NCBI GenBank assembly: GCA_036429605.1 | Contig: JAVFKD010000004.1 | Coordinates: forward strand, 4,650,001 to 4,714,000 | Direction of reading: 5' to 3' | Length of the DNA stretch: 64,000 nt | Source of the DNA: Cladobotryum mycophilum | Taxonomy: Eukaryota; Ascomycota; Sordariomycetes; Hypocreales; Hypocreaceae | Shown: piece by piece, positions 36,130-49,100 of the stretch | Layout of the letters: each line of letters starts with the position of its first letter | Numbering within the stretch: position 1 is the first letter of the stretch | Program-made: the position numbers and the translations under genes | Notes under the pieces: model-generated | The model's input: only the letters and a program-made list of their open reading frames with translations | The model's database searches: none | Told to the model about the DNA's origin: nothing

Positions 36130-37051
36130 TTGATGATGACAATGACGATGGATATGATCAACTATAATTAGATACCGAGATGCTACATGGTATATAGTCA
36201 AGACGTAACAATGAACCAAGGTCATAAGACACGACTATTTCAAATCATTCTGACCTCGAGATTCCACATCAAATGTCTTTTTTTTGTTTTGTTTTTGTTC
36301 CGCGACGATGCTTTCATTCAAGACTGGACTACTACCAAGATAGGTAAGCAATAGCAAATGACAATGAACGGCCTTTTTACGGGCTGCGGGATAATTGATA
36401 GCTGGCGGGACATGCCGAAGCAAAGCCGTCGAACCTCGGGATGTTTTTCATCAGGGGAGAGGAGGCAGATGGTCGTGGAGTCATGATGAGATAGATGTCC
36501 TGTCTGTTTGTCTATCTGTCTGTCCATCTGTATTGATAATCAAAAACTCCGGTCTTGGATAGGTACCTTGGTCTACCGAGTACAGCGTACGGACTTTTGT
36601 CTGTATTTGCAGTATGATTCCAAATCAATTAACTTGCCACCAACCAACTCAGGGTTGTATCATCAGAATGGATGGATTCAGCTGTTTTTGGAATCAGACA
36701 TGGATCCGTGTTAGTAATAATGGATCGCCATGTTCTAGCCCCTCCCTCTCCCTCCCCCTCCATCCATTTTTTCTCCCGCCAGCCTGCCTGCCCGCATCGC
36801 GAAATGAATAGGCTATTGCTCTGATAGTGCGTGCATCATCATCCGTTCAGCCATTCCGTCATCAATCCATGCATCCATAATTTTTAGGTACTGCATCCAT
36901 CAAAACTTGCCTACTGCTACTGCTACTGCTACTGCTACTGCATGCTCTTTCTAGTCCCATACCTTGCGTACCTATATATCATCTCCGCCCTTCACTCCCG
37001 CCCTCTCTGACGCCTATTAATACTCTCTCTCCCTCCCGCTTCCATCATCCA
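36110..37051. other. Intergenic, OPT 3' side / glutaredoxin promoter
   Basis: No gene seen. CTACTG hexamer repeats at ~36911-36941; C/T-rich leader from ~36985. Confidence 0.5.
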
Positions 37052-37165
37052 ATGAACTTTATCAGATCATTCTTCACAGCATCCGCAGCACGGAATCCAG
37101 AGACGTTAGCCATGGCCACCGAAAAGGTTCAAACTTTCATTGACAACAATGCCGTTGGTGAGTTC

Positions 37166-37219
<54 letters not shown>

Positions 37220-37633
37220 TCATTGGCGCCCATGGTTTGTTTTATCGCGCAACAGCAGCAGCAAGCTAATGGCAGTTTTCTTGTAAAAAGTCATCTTCTC
37301 CAAGACCTGGTGCCCTTACTGCCAGCAGGCCAAGAAGACTCTCGATGGCGTCGGCGCAGAGTACACTGCCGTTGAGCTCGACAACCTGAGTATGTATCCC
37401 TTCCCCCTCCCCTCCACTACTACATCAGCACAAAGATAAAGGAGATCCATACTGACTGTGTGTGCGCAGAGGACGGCGACGCCTTCCAGGATGCCCTCCA
37501 AGATCTCTACAAACAGCGCAGCGTTCCCAACATCTTCATCGCAAAGAAGCACATTGGTGGCAACTCGGACCTGCAGACCCTCGTCAAGCAGGGCAAGTTG
37601 AATGGCCTGCTCAAGGATGCGGGTGTCTTGTAA
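37052..37633 (+). CDS. Dithiol glutaredoxin, possibly dual-targeted
   Basis: GSH-dependent disulfide reductase. Exons 37052-37157, 37291-37389 and 37470-37633. Active site CPYC in VIFSKTWCPYCQQAK; GSH-binding VPNIFI (TVP-type) and a GG turn in IGGNSDLQTL. From the first ATG it is 122 residues. The first 20 (MNFIRSFFTASAARNPETLA) have basic and hydroxylated residues and no acidic residue before position 17, like a mitochondrial presequence. The second ATG (37112, context GCCATGGCC, stronger) gives a 102-residue cytosolic form. Yeast GRX2 makes mitochondrial and cytosolic forms this way. Intron 1 contains a long CT repeat. Confidence 0.93.
37169..37214 (+). repeat. CT microsatellite in glutaredoxin intron 1
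   Basis: About 23 CT units near the donor of the 133-nt intron. Confidence 0.95.
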
Positions 37634-38022
37634 GCCATCACGGAAGACAACATCACATGAACACACACATGTATATATATACCCATGCGTGCATCCGTGC
37701 ATCCGTGCGTGCGTTCTGGGGAATAGAAAGAAGATTCGGAAGGCTGATTGATACACCTCTGCTTTTTTTTCCGGTTCGAATTTACAGGTCGAAATTATAG
37801 AAGACGAGTTTTGAACCCTCGATTCAGTTCGGTGGAGAAGAAATGGAATAGATATACGGGGTCACCATGTTCCAAGATGAGATGAGATTCCAGATCAAAT
37901 AAAATAATAGTCTTTTCATCATGATACAATCCTTCCATCGTTAGGGGTGAGACGCATTTCTTACTATATTCATACATGCACGTCTACATATAGATACATG
38001 CCAGTTTTATAGACACTCTTTA
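37634..38022. other. Short convergent spacer, glutaredoxin / AIM18
   Basis: 3' flanks of two convergent genes; nothing else seen. Confidence 0.6.
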
Positions 38023-39198
38023 TTATACAACCTGCGTGGCCACTGTTCCCACCGGCCTCTCCACAAACTCCATCACCCCCTCGATGATATTCTCCCTCGC
38101 CGCCTCAGACGCAACTTTGCTTCCGGCGAGGTAATTCAGCCACAGCAGCCGCGACAGCCTCTCGTCCAATATAGATCCCAAAACCTCCCTCCGCGGCTCT
38201 TTGCCCTTGCCGTCGCCGTACATGACGGACAAACCTCCCTTTTCGTCTCGACAGAGCAGCATTTCCTGTTTCTTCGGGACTTGACCCCTAGCGAACAACA
38301 CCTTGAAATCCCTCATGGCGGCGCCAAAGGCCTCGTCGTTGTATGACTTATCCCTCTGAGATCGTGCCGTAATGGCCCTTACGAACCCATCGCGCAAGTG
38401 ATGAAAGTCCGTATCCCTCACCGGCGTGATGCGGAAGATGCTGCGGCATCCAGAGTTTCTCAGGATCGAATCCCACGTCTCTTCTCCTTCTGCCGCATCT
38501 CGCAGCGCCTTTCGCAAATCATCCTTTTCCGATGGTATCAACGTCGTGGCGCCCGGCCTAATCTTCCTGACCAGATACTGCTGCAGCTGCGCGATATCCT
38601 GCGTCGCAACATAGAACCCCACGAGATACACCTGGATACCGAGAAATGTCACCGTTCGCATGCCCAGCCCCACCAGCGTAAACTCATTGCCCTGCTTATC
38701 CATCAACGACGCCGCAATCGGATTCGTCGAGGGATCCACGCCAGACGTCGGCAACCTGACGTCAATCGTCCTCGGAAACGCTGGGACTACGGTGTTCCCC
38801 GTTGGAACAACCACTATCCCGTCCTCATCGTGCACGACAAGCTTGCGCTTCTCGCCAGCCTCGGTCTTGAACGTCTCGGTGGGGATGGACCCCGGGGCGT
38901 CGCACTTTGTCGATATCTTTTCCTTTTCGTTCTGGAGGTTTATGGCCTCCTTGAGCTTCCAGGCCGTGTATACAAAGGACACGATGCCCGCGACGGCGCC
39001 GGCCGTGAGGAACGCTGTGCGATGATGCTCATAGTCGCGGCGCTCCGAGTTGAGCTTATTGAGATCGAACTCTTGCGCGGCGCGGGAGGTGCCCCTTCCG
39101 GAGAAGAGGGTCCGTGTTCGGGGAGGGAGCTGGGCAGATCGGCATTGGCACCTGGATGCGGAGCGGAGGACTGGGCGGATGTTGGTTGGTCGCAGCAT
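38023..39198 (-). CDS. AIM18/AIM46-like mitochondrial protein (chalcone isomerase fold)
   Basis: Single-exon, 391 residues. The first ~37 residues are rich in Arg and Ser and lack acidic residues (MLRPTNIRPVLRSASR), a mitochondrial presequence. A membrane segment follows at ~62-78 (FLTAGAVAGIVSFVYTAWK). The C-terminal ~220 residues match the chalcone-isomerase-like family of yeast Aim18/Aim46: LVGLGMRTVTFLGIQVYLVG, FRITPVRDTDFHHLRDGFVRAI, LLCRDEKGGLSVMYG. Yeast members are inner-membrane proteins of undefined role that have been reported to bind heme. No known catalytic role. Divergent from the alpha-galactosidase. Confidence 0.88.
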   Translation of the reverse strand: MLRPTNIRPVLRSASRCQCRSAQLPPRTRTLFSGRGTSRAAQEFDLNKLNSERRDYEHHRTAFLTAGAVAGIVSFVYTAWKLKEAINLQNEKEKISTKCDAPGSIPTETFKTEAGEKRKLVVHDEDGIVVVPTGNTVVPAFPRTIDVRLPTSGVDPSTNPIAASLMDKQGNEFTLVGLGMRTVTFLGIQVYLVGFYVATQDIAQLQQYLVRKIRPGATTLIPSEKDDLRKALRDAAEGEETWDSILRNSGCRSIFRITPVRDTDFHHLRDGFVRAITARSQRDKSYNDEAFGAAMRDFKVLFARGQVPKKQEMLLCRDEKGGLSVMYGDGKGKEPRREVLGSILDERLSRLLWLNYLAGSKVASEAARENIIEGVMEFVERPVGTVATQVV

Positions 39199-40629
39199 CG
39201 TGAAGGTGGTGGGTGATGCCGAGGTTTGTATGGGGAGGGGAGAGAGTGAGGTGGGGGTTTGTGTTGCGTTGGTAGCTGCCCGCAGCGTCGAAGAATGCCG
39301 AAGGGTATTATATGAGGCTTCAGTTGATTACTCCTCTCGCATTGGGTTCCAATTGTTTGTTCCAAGATCCATGGGCGAGTACACGGATAGCCTAAACTCG
39401 GTGGTCAACCTGGTAAAACAGACGCGGAGGAGCTGTTTGGATGGCTGATGAAATTCAATTCGAGCTGCTCCACGTGATGTGACATCATGAGTGAACAAGG
39501 TGTGTGGCTACCCTATAGTATACCTTCCACATTCACCATCGACAAGAAGCATGGATACTCTACACTTACTACCTGTCAATAATAAATTATACATATAACT
39601 TTACAATGGATGGATTCTCAACTAAGACTTTCATCATTTCGACTCAATATCATTTCAAGTGAGAGGGAGGTGACCTCGGTATGGTATTCAAGATTTATAC
39701 CACCCCTGATTATACGTCACCCACCAAGGTATGAGCAGGACAAAATCACCAGCTTCCAGACTCTTCTTTAGCCTTCACCAACACCATCATCCTAGCATTA
39801 ACATGGGCTGCAGGGCGCAAGATGTTAATTAATATGCATGCATCCGAGAAAGAAACAGAATATCACCTTCCCGTCGGGTAAATTATTCGGAGTTGGAATT
39901 ACGTCTAACAATTGGATATGCCGCCCTCCCCCACACGACGATCAGCAGTGCTAAAGTCGCATCGGTCAATTTATGGGACGGGCCCCCAAAAGAGTCTCCA
40001 AATTTCCCCCGCATCGAAAAAGAACCAAAAGAACCTTGTCTTGCTTGGTCTGGCTGCGACCTTGAGAGAAGAGAGACGAACGATTCCAAGACCAACACGC
40101 CATTGACCTCTACGCGACGCCAATGCCTGCGGATCCTAAAAGGCCGTTCCTTGTCTCCAACAGGGTCATTGGTGCGGAAGCGTTTTCCTCTTTGGATGCC
40201 TGCTGGATCTCCGTTCTCGCACCATCTCGTAAGAGTTTGAAAGCAGACCTTGTGAGGGAGGAGGGAGGACCTTGACGCGCTTAGGAGTTTCTTGGGAACC
40301 GCTTATTATTCCATGCTTTCCAAGACATAGCCGAGATCTCAATGAGACCCGCATACTCCAATGAGAACCGACGGAAGGATCCCCTAGTCTGATGAATGCT
40401 ACCGCCCCCTTGATGGCGAGGAAAATGGCCATCATGTTCTTGTTAGACAATCACCGCAGTAGACCCGTTACCGATGTCACCACGTTGCGGAGATGAAGGA
40501 CCCTGGGTTGGGTTAATAGGACTACGAGCGAACCTTTTATAACCCATTGTCTCCCCGCCAGGCAGACGGGGCAAAGAGTTCATTCCCCAGCGCGGAAATC
40601 GCGATTGAACCCCAGGTCGAGACACCAAG
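39199..40629. other. Divergent intergenic, AIM18 / alpha-galactosidase
   Basis: No supported gene. Holds both promoters. Confidence 0.5.
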
Positions 40630-42981
40630 ATGCTCGGTTCTTCGTCTTCCAAGCAACTGGTTGCTGCCCTGGCCCTTACATCGGGTTTGATCTCGGTGGG
40701 CGTTGCCAATCGTGAGTTAAACGAGATGTGACAGTCTCGTTTCTTATAGTCATTGTTGTGCTAATGTTTGCGTAGCCATCTCTGTTGACGGCAAGTACTT
40801 TGCGCTCAACGGTGACAATCTTTCCTACCGCTTCCACGTGGACGATGACTCGGGCGACCTCATCGCAGACCACTTTGGCGGTCCTGCCACCGAGAATGGC
40901 GTTTTCCCACCCATCATTGGCCCCATTCAGGGCTGGGTAGATCTCATCGGCCGTCAGCGCCGCGAGTTCCCCGACCTTGGCCGCGGCGACTTCCGAACGC
41001 CCGCAGTGCACATCCGCCAGTCAGCCGGCTACACCGTCAGCGAGTTCCAGTACAAGTCGCACGAGGTTGTCAGCGGCAAGCCCGCCCTCAATGGCTTGCC
41101 ATCGACGTTTGGCAGCGATCAGGATGTCTCGACGCTCGTGGTTCACATGTACGATAGCTACAGTGACGTTGGGGCCGATCTGTATTATTCCATCTTTCCC
41201 AAGTACGATGCTGTTGTTCGCAGCGTCAACATTACGAACCATGGCAAGGGAAATATTACCATTGAGAAGCTGGCCAGTCTGAGCGTCGATTTGCCGTATG
41301 AAGATTTCGACATGATTGAGTTGAAGGGTGATTGGGCACGCGAGGGTAGAAAGCTGCGCCGCAAGGTCGATTATGGAACCCAGGGGTAAGTTACGATCAC
41401 AAACCATTGGGGGATGCGATTTTGACTGACATTTACAGCTTCGGGAGCACTACCGGCTACTCTGGCCACCTTCATAACCCTTTCATGTCACTTGTCTCGC
41501 CATCCGCAACAGAGTCTCAAGGCGAGGCGTGGGGATTCTCTCTAGTCTACACTGGCTCTTTCTCTGTCGAGGTTGAGAAGGGCTCACAAGGTTTGACTCG
41601 TGCTACGCTTGGACTCAACCAATTGCAGCTCTCCTGGCCGCTGGCACCTGGTGAAACGTTTACATCTCCAGAATGTGTGGCCGTCTTCTCCAACACTGGT
41701 ATTGGAGGCATGTCACGCAAGTTCCACAGGCTCTATAAGAATCATCTCATCAAGAGCAAGTTTGCCACGGAGAGACATCCCGTCCTGCTCAACAGCTGGG
41801 AAGGCCTTGGTTTCGACTACAATGAATCAACCATCTATCACCTGGCTCAAGAGACTGCTGATCTCGGTGTCAAGATGCTTGTTCTGGATGATGGCTGGTT
41901 CGGAGTCAAATACCCAAGAATAACAGACAATGCTGGCCTTGGTGACTGGGAGGCGAACCCTGAGCGATTCCCCAACGGACTGCCTCCGTTCATCAAGAAT
42001 GTGACTAGCCTCAAGGTAGCCAACTCGTCGGATAACCTCAAGTTTGGTCTTTGGTTTGAGCCTGAGATGGTCAACCCCAATTCCACACTGTACAATGAGC
42101 ACCCTGACTGGGCAATCCATGCGGGCTCTTATCCCCGCACTCTGACCAGGAACCAGCTAGTGCTGAATGTTGCACTCCCCGAAGTGCAAGAGTTCATTAT
42201 CGACTCGCTGTCCAATATTTTGGGCAACTCGAGCATCTCCTACGTCAAGTGGGACAATAATCGTGGTATCCACGAGGCGCCATTCCCTGGTCTTGGCCAT
42301 GCCTACATGCTTGGCTTGTACCGCGTCTTTGAGACCTTGACGTCTCGATTCCCCGATATTCTCTGGGAAGGTTGCGCGTCCGGTGGCGGTCGTTTCGATC
42401 CCGGCGTGCTACAGTCTTTCCCACACATCTGGACCTCGGACGACACGGACGGCGTTGAACGAATCTTTAGCCAGTTTGGCACCTCGCTGGTGTACCCGCC
42501 GTCTGCGATGGGTGCTCATGTATCCCCCGTGCCGAATGGAAATACTAGGCGCATGAGCTCGATTTCGTTCCGTGCCCACGTTGCCATGATGGGAGGCTCT
42601 TTTGGCTTCGAGCTCAACCCATCGGCGATATCAGATGAAGACAAGGCACAGATCCCTGGCATCATTGCCCTGGCAGAGAAAGTGAATCCTCTGGTGGTCA
42701 AGGGAGACATGTGGCGTCTGAACTTGCCAGAGGAGTCGAACTGGCCGGCAGCGCTCTTCATCTCCGAGGACGGCAGCCAGGCGGTCCTTTTCTACTTCCA
42801 AATCAAGGCGAATATCAACAATTCCTGGCCCGTACTACGACTGCAGGGTTTGGATCCCAAGGCCACATACAAGATTGATGGCAACCAGACATTTTCCGGA
42901 TCAACGTTGATGAATATTGGACTGCAGTATCAGTTTAATGGGGATTGGGATAGCAAAGTGGTATTCTTGGAGAAACAGTGA
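40630..42981 (+). CDS. Secreted alpha-galactosidase, GH36
   Basis: Releases alpha-1,6-linked galactose from melibiose, raffinose-type sugars or galactomannan. Exons 40630-40711, 40776-41385 and 41439-42981 give 744 residues. The signal peptide spans about residues 1-26 (hydrophobic LVAALALTSGLISVGVA). The N-terminal beta-sandwich is followed by a GH36 barrel: LVLDDGWFG, LWFEPEMVNPNS, YVKWDNNR with nucleophile D503, CASGGGRFD, and SDDTD containing the acid/base at ~565-568. Several N-x-S/T sites are consistent with secretion. The length and fungal GH36 type resemble Aspergillus AglC. Introns of 64 and 53 nt have consensus GTGAGT and GTAAGT donors. Confidence 0.95.
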
Positions 42982-44225
42982 ATGCCATGGATGATATTGT
43001 TTGTCTATTTATTTATTTATTTATTATTTGAGACAGGAAAAGAAAAAAGAAAAAGAAAAGAGTAACGATTTATGGAATATTTTGTAAAAAGTAGCCTTTG
43101 GAATGAATATTTGATGAGGTATTGGGGGGCTATTGAGATCTAAAATATAGGTATACCAAGCCCTGGTGTTGACAGGGAATGTGACGTACCTGTGACTGAC
43201 GCTGTACTGTATAGAAGATCGGAACAGGACCCTGGAGATCTTTCTCCTGGATGAGATCCATGGATGATTGATTTGCCATGGCCCTGCATTTGCATTTCAC
43301 GTGCATCTGGTCTAACGGTTGGATGAACCAGTGACCACAAGTTGGTTGTCATGAAGGCTCACAAGACCAAGTCAAGTGTACATACTCATGGCAGACGCAC
43401 AATGTTGGGGGCAAGGTAGCATTTCTGATAAGGGGATGGAAGATGGATGACCAAGCAACAACACGGGCAAATCAAATAGTAGCCGAAACCTTTTTATCAT
43501 TATTAATAGTAGTAATTTTTCTATAGCAAAGAGAGGTATCGGGTACTTATGCAGGACTTTGACGGATTTGTTATTGGGCTGTTGGTTGGATTGTTTTGGA
43601 CAGGGCCTCCAATGGAAACCTACCATGGAATGGAGAACTTTGAAAGGGGGGAAAGCCTTTCCAGGGACATTGATTAGCGCTGTCGGGTCACTAGCGAGTA
43701 CCTCCTTATAGCGGGCACATTTACAGCGCTTGGCCCGCACCCAACGAACCTATGGATTTGTGTGAACGAGCGCTAACAGATGCCCTGGAAGGATGATGAA
43801 GGAGGTACCTAAAAGAGCCCTGGGAGAGCTCGGGGGCCGGATGTACCGAATACAGTGGAGTAACCTCTGAAGTTTACCGCCCGCAACGTAACCTTGAGGC
43901 GCCTAAGATTGGAAGCGACAGAGAGCTGGAGGTATTATTATTAGCAGGCACCAAGGCACCAACATGGAACTGAAGGATGCAGCGTAAGTAGGTACCTGAA
44001 CAGCAACAGCATCAGTAGTAGCATCAGTAGTAGCATCAGTAGTAGCAGAAGCAGTAGCAGAAGCAGCAGTACCTGAGTAAGTAGCGACAACACCAGCAGA
44101 GAGAGACTTGGAAGCCCCACGCGGACCGTCTTCGTCTCCGCTCTATTTCGGCTGGGCTGCGCTTCCAATCCAACTTGACAGACCAGACAGACGGACGGAC
44201 AGCTAGACAGACAAGACAGAGAGAC

Positions 44226-44273
<48 letters not shown>

Positions 44274-44545
44274 TGGTTGAGTGGTGTCCAAAGTATCTTT
44301 GCTTCTCTCCCCATTCTCTCTTTCCCTCTCCCTCTCCCCCTCTCCCTCTCTCTTCTTGCTGACTCTTCAAATCATCACCAGCATCATCCAAGAAACGCCC
44401 AATAAAAAAACAGACCTGCAGAGAAATTGCATTAGTTCTTGTCACTTTATCCTTGTCTTGCCTTGTCTTGTCTTGTCTTGTTATTGTTTTTGACCCGACT
44501 TTGGCTCCCTCCCTCTTCTTCTTCTTCTCTCTTCTCTCTCCCTCT

Positions 44546-44576
<31 letters not shown>

Positions 44577-45304
44577 CTCCTTCCAAGGTTCTTTGGCACT
44601 GCAACGACCACTACCACTACCACTACCACTACCGTCGCCACTGTAACCCTCGTCATCATCATCCACCCTGTTTGTCTGTGCCTGTTCGTCTGGGGACCAA
44701 ATAGTCACAATCACAGTCAGTCACACACAGACAAGGGCTCCTCCTCCTCTCCCAGAACACCACGGCTACAACAAACAGCCCGACGACGCATCATTTTTTT
44801 CTTCTTCTTTTCTTTTCTTTTCTTTCGGTCTCGCCCCCATTTCGAATCATCCAAGAAAAACAAGAAGCCAGCAAGCCAGCCAGCCCTGCGTCATCCGCCC
44901 GTCTCTTTCGGACCTGAGAAAGCTGGGTCCCGACACCCATCGGTGTCCCCGCTCACAAAGTGCAGGCCCAAAGTCGAAGCAGACCTCGTTGGGCCTTCCC
45001 TTCCTTCTCCTCGTCTCGCCCGTCTCGCCTTGATTGCCCTTCATCTTCCTCGGGCCACCAGCACCAGCACCACCACGACGATAGCAAAATTACGATAACA
45101 AAGCCCTTCGACACGCCTTCTTCCCACGACAGTCACCTCAACGACCCGTCGCCGTCGCCGTCGCCGTCACCGTCATCCTCACCCCAGGACCGGAGGCATA
45201 TACGTCGCATCTCCCTGAAAGCCTCTTCTGCTCGCCGCAGACTATTCTCCAAATCTTGGTGGGTGCGGCCATCTGCTGCATCGCCCGACGAAGCACAGGT
45301 AGCC
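42982..45304. other. 2.3-kb region: alpha-galactosidase 3' side and GRR1 promoter/leader
   Basis: TTTA repeat at 43006-43027; AGCATCAGTAGT tandem repeats at ~44004-44060; GACA repeat at ~44226-44272; CT tracts at ~44310-44580; GTCGCC repeat at 45147-45170. No gene supported. The GRR1 frame is open upstream from at least 44960 but has no ATG. Confidence 0.55.
44226..44272 (+). repeat. GACA microsatellite
   Basis: Roughly ten tandem GACA units, intergenic. Confidence 0.9.
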
Positions 45305-47720
45305 ATGGCTGGCGGCTCTGCTTCTGCTTCTGCTGCCGCTGACCAGGACGATTCTCGCTCCTCATCCTCAACCAACTCCCCTGCCCCCGCCGACAACGAG
45401 GAGTCCGACTTTTTCCTCGGCGCCAATGACTCGCAGTCGTCCCTTGGCGTCCCCAACTTCCAGGACATGCAGGTCGACGATGTCTGTTGGCCTCCAGTCA
45501 ACCGCTTGCCCAACGAGATCCTCATCAGCGTCTTCTCAAAGCTGAGCTCTACGTCCGACCTCTATCACTGCATGCTCGTCTCCAAGCGCTGGGCTAGGAA
45601 CACCGTCGACCTGTTATGGCATCGGCCTGCATGCACAAACTGGAGAAACCACGAAAGCATCTGCCAGACCCTGAGCCTCGAACGACCCTTCTTCAGTTAT
45701 CGTGACTTTATTAAGCGCCTTAATCTGGCTGCTCTCGCAAATGATGTCAACGATGGAACCGTTATGCCCCTCGCCGTTTGCACCAGGGTCGAGCGTCTCA
45801 CCCTGACCAACTGTCGCAAGCTGACCGACACTGGATTGATTGCCCTGGTCGAGAACAGCTCCTCTCTGTTGGCTCTGGATATTTCGAGCGACAAGCACAT
45901 TACCGAGCAATCCATCAACGCCATTGCTGCCAACTGCAAGCGTCTCCAGGGACTGAATATTTCGGGTTGTGAGAATGTTTCCAATGAGAGCTTGATCAAC
46001 TTGGCTCAAAACTGCAAGTTTATCAAAAGGGTATGTTCTTCTTCTAATCACCGCATTGCCAATGTGCCCGGAGAATATACAGATGCTAACGACCCAACAG
46101 CTGAAACTTAATGAATGCTCACAACTCCGCGATAATGCCGTCATGGCCTTTGCTGAGAACTGCCCAAATATTCTGGAAATCGATCTCCACCAGTGCACTC
46201 AGATTGGAAACACTCCCATCACAGCCCTCTTGGCCAAGGGCAACTGCCTTCGTGAGCTCCGACTAGCCAATTGCGATCTCATCGACGATAATGCCTTCCT
46301 GTCCGTTCCACCAAGCCAGACCTACGAGCACCTGCGAATCCTGGACTTGACATCTTGCAGTCGCTTGACTGATGCTGCCGTCGAGAAGATTATCGACGTG
46401 GCCCCCCGACTTCGAAATCTCCTCTTGTCCAAGTGCCGCAACATCACTGACGTTGCCATCCACTCCATCTCGAAGCTTGGCAAAAACCTGCACTACGTCC
46501 ACCTCGGACACTGCGGACAGATTACAGACGAAGGTGTGAAGAAGCTCGTTCACAGCTGCAACCGTATCCGCTACATCGACCTGGGATGCTGTACAAACCT
46601 CACAGACGAATCTGTGAAGCGCCTGGCATTGCTTCCCAAACTAAAGAGAATAGGCTTGGTCAAGTGCAGCAACATCACTGACGAATCCGTGTTTGCTCTT
46701 GCAGAGGCAGCGTATCGCCCTAGGGTGAGAAGAGATGCCAATGGATTATTCATAGGCGGAGAGTACTACGCTCCGAGTCTGGAACGTGTGCATCTTAGTT
46801 ATTGTGTCAACTTGACCCTCGGAGTAAGATTTCTGCCGTACAAAGTATTCATGGGACAGTTCTAATCGGTATACAGAGCATCATGAGACTTCTCAACTCT
46901 TGCCCACGCCTCACACATCTCAGCTTGACTGGCGTGGCAGCGTTTCAACGTGACGACTTCCAGCCATTCTGCAGAACAGCCCCTCCTGGTTTGTCTCCAT
47001 CTTCTTGATCCGGCATCATTCGCTAACTTCTTTTCAGAGTTTACGCAGCACCAACGGGATGTCTTTTGTGTCTTCTCAGGCCAGAGCGTATCCAGCTTCC
47101 GCGACTTTTTGAACAATTCTCCTCAGTTTGAGGAACTGCGGGAGAGTCTCGGTCCACGACACATGAGTGGCCGTATTCGTGGTAATACCATACGCCGAGC
47201 AAGCGGCATGCCTAGTAGCTTGCCGCTCCCGGAAGGAGAAGGATTTGACGATGATATGCCTGATGAGGACAATGATTTCGAAGGTCTGGATGCTAGCGAC
47301 ATGGCCGTTGATGCTCAAGTTCAAAACGCCTTGCCTTTTCATCACGCTGCTTTGCATGCCCAAATGCCTCTTCAACATCACCTCGAAGTAATCCCTCCGC
47401 CACCTCCCGCGCCGGGCCTTGGCCAGGGATCATTCACGTTTCCTCTCGGACATTCCTATCCCCCCGAATTCTTAGAACCCACACCAGAGGGTCTAGGGCC
47501 ATCGTTATACTCTAGCTTCAGGAGCAACGAGCCGGCAAATGGAACACCGCCATTGAGCGCCCGGGGTCACGTACAGGCTAGCATTGCTGGCCTTTCACAT
47601 GCCTCTGGCTCTCGACAAGCTAGTTCTGCAAACGGCGGGCCATCAACGGGTGCGAGCACAGCTACGATCTACCACCCACCAGGCGAACCGGCGAGCCAAC
47701 AGGACAACCAAGAGAACTAA
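45305..47720 (+). CDS. GRR1-type F-box/leucine-rich-repeat protein
   Basis: Substrate receptor of an SCF ubiquitin ligase; in yeast Grr1 links nutrient sensing to turnover of cyclins and glucose-repression factors. Exons 45305-46030, 46101-46823, 46877-46988 and 47038-47720 give 747 residues. Ser-rich N-terminus, F-box at ~62-107 (VNRLPNEILISVFSKLSS...LVSKRWARN), then about a dozen cysteine-containing LRRs from ~150 to ~530 (LTLTNCRKLTDTGL, LNISGCENVSNESL, VHLGHCGQITDEGV). The disordered Pro/Ser-rich tail follows the conserved FTQHQRDVFCVFSG block. The start is the first ATG in frame, with strong context GCCATGGC. Introns of 70, 53 and 49 nt. Confidence 0.94.
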
Positions 47721-48458
47721 TGTCCAATCTTTTGTTGTCATTTTTTCTTCCTAGTTGTCGGAATGCAATCAGTGATTCTCTCCAGCCGAGATAATGGCAC
47801 AGTAAGCTGTGGAAGGATGTGTACATGCCACATGTAATGTCCATATTGAGGTATTGTCCCTCATTTGGCCGAAGCATGCATGGGATTGATGACGTGATGT
47901 CTCTCCTTCTGGCGTACAGGAGCATTCTTTGAGCGCAGCAGGGGGTTTGATTCAACATGTCATACGTTTTGCAATAAAGATTGGGCAACAACTCAGGTTT
48001 ACATCACGAGACACGATTTCCTTAGGGGCACGTTCAAAGGGCCAAGTAAAAAGGGCCTTGGGCTATTCGCATCGGCTACGGCATTTAGCGAAGTGGGAAT
48101 ATGGGGTATACGGAGTGTTGATAGATTCATAGCATTGGGTTTTCTGTTTGGGACGCAAAATTGGAACTGGGATATCTCGAATGGCAAATTTGAAACTTGA
48201 AGTGGTTGTTGTAGCCATGGCTGGCCATGGCCCGGGGGAGGGGGGATGAGGGAGGAAAGGGAAGATGCAATAATGGAAGAGGACGACCAAACACATTGAT
48301 GCCGTCCTTGACTATCGCCATACCCTTTGTTATATCTCTGATCCTGTGGGGCTTTGATTGATGAAGAAGAGTACACAGTATGTTTTATTGGGAGTTTTTT
48401 TTTAGATGTAGGTTGATTAAAGATTAAAGTATTGTTTGGATATGAATGCTTTTTGAAT

Positions 48459-48556
<98 letters not shown>

Positions 48557-49100
48557 GAGAATTAGAGCTCTTGATAATACGTGTTTTGACATTGAGTTTT
48601 GATGCTGCTATGTATAAGGAGAGGTAATCATGTTTTTGCATCTTTCTGATGAGTAGAGGGTTGATGTGAAGAATAGATATCTAGCACTGCAATTATGTGT
48701 GATATAGTATTAGACAGGGGAGAGTTGATATGTGGGTTGTAGGATCTGTTGGGTTGTGGAATGTGCGGAGGTATATGGAACGTATATATATGTGTGTGTG
48801 TGGGTGTACATTTACTTTTCTTCTGACAAGTTGAAAGGGAGAGGCGAGGATAGAATGACTGAATATACTTGATTCCAGTCAATGCCATGTAAGCTCATGA
48901 AGAATTCCTGTTATTAAGAAAAATGAAGACTGTAAAAAAACGACAGATGTGGTATCACTAAAGCAGCCTCTCCTAAACAGATAAAAAAAGAAAAACTCCC
49001 AAAACCTCATCTCTTATTGTACTCGTCCCCCTCTTCCCCTCCCTTTCCGTCGACATGACCCCAGCCTTTCCAATAAACAAACAGGCAGGCAAGAAAACTT
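47721..49100. other. Convergent spacer, GRR1 / ammonium transporter
   Basis: 3' flanks and a long compound GT/GA microsatellite; no gene seen. Confidence 0.55.
48461..48552 (+). repeat. Compound (TG)n(AG)n microsatellite
   Basis: Nineteen TG units followed directly by 27 AG units; the longest simple repeat in the window. Confidence 0.97.

Noticed and set aside
44004..44060. Tandem AGCATCAGTAGT units as a CRISPR-like or regulatory array
   Set aside because: Units are directly adjacent without spacers; a simple satellite in a eukaryotic promoter region.
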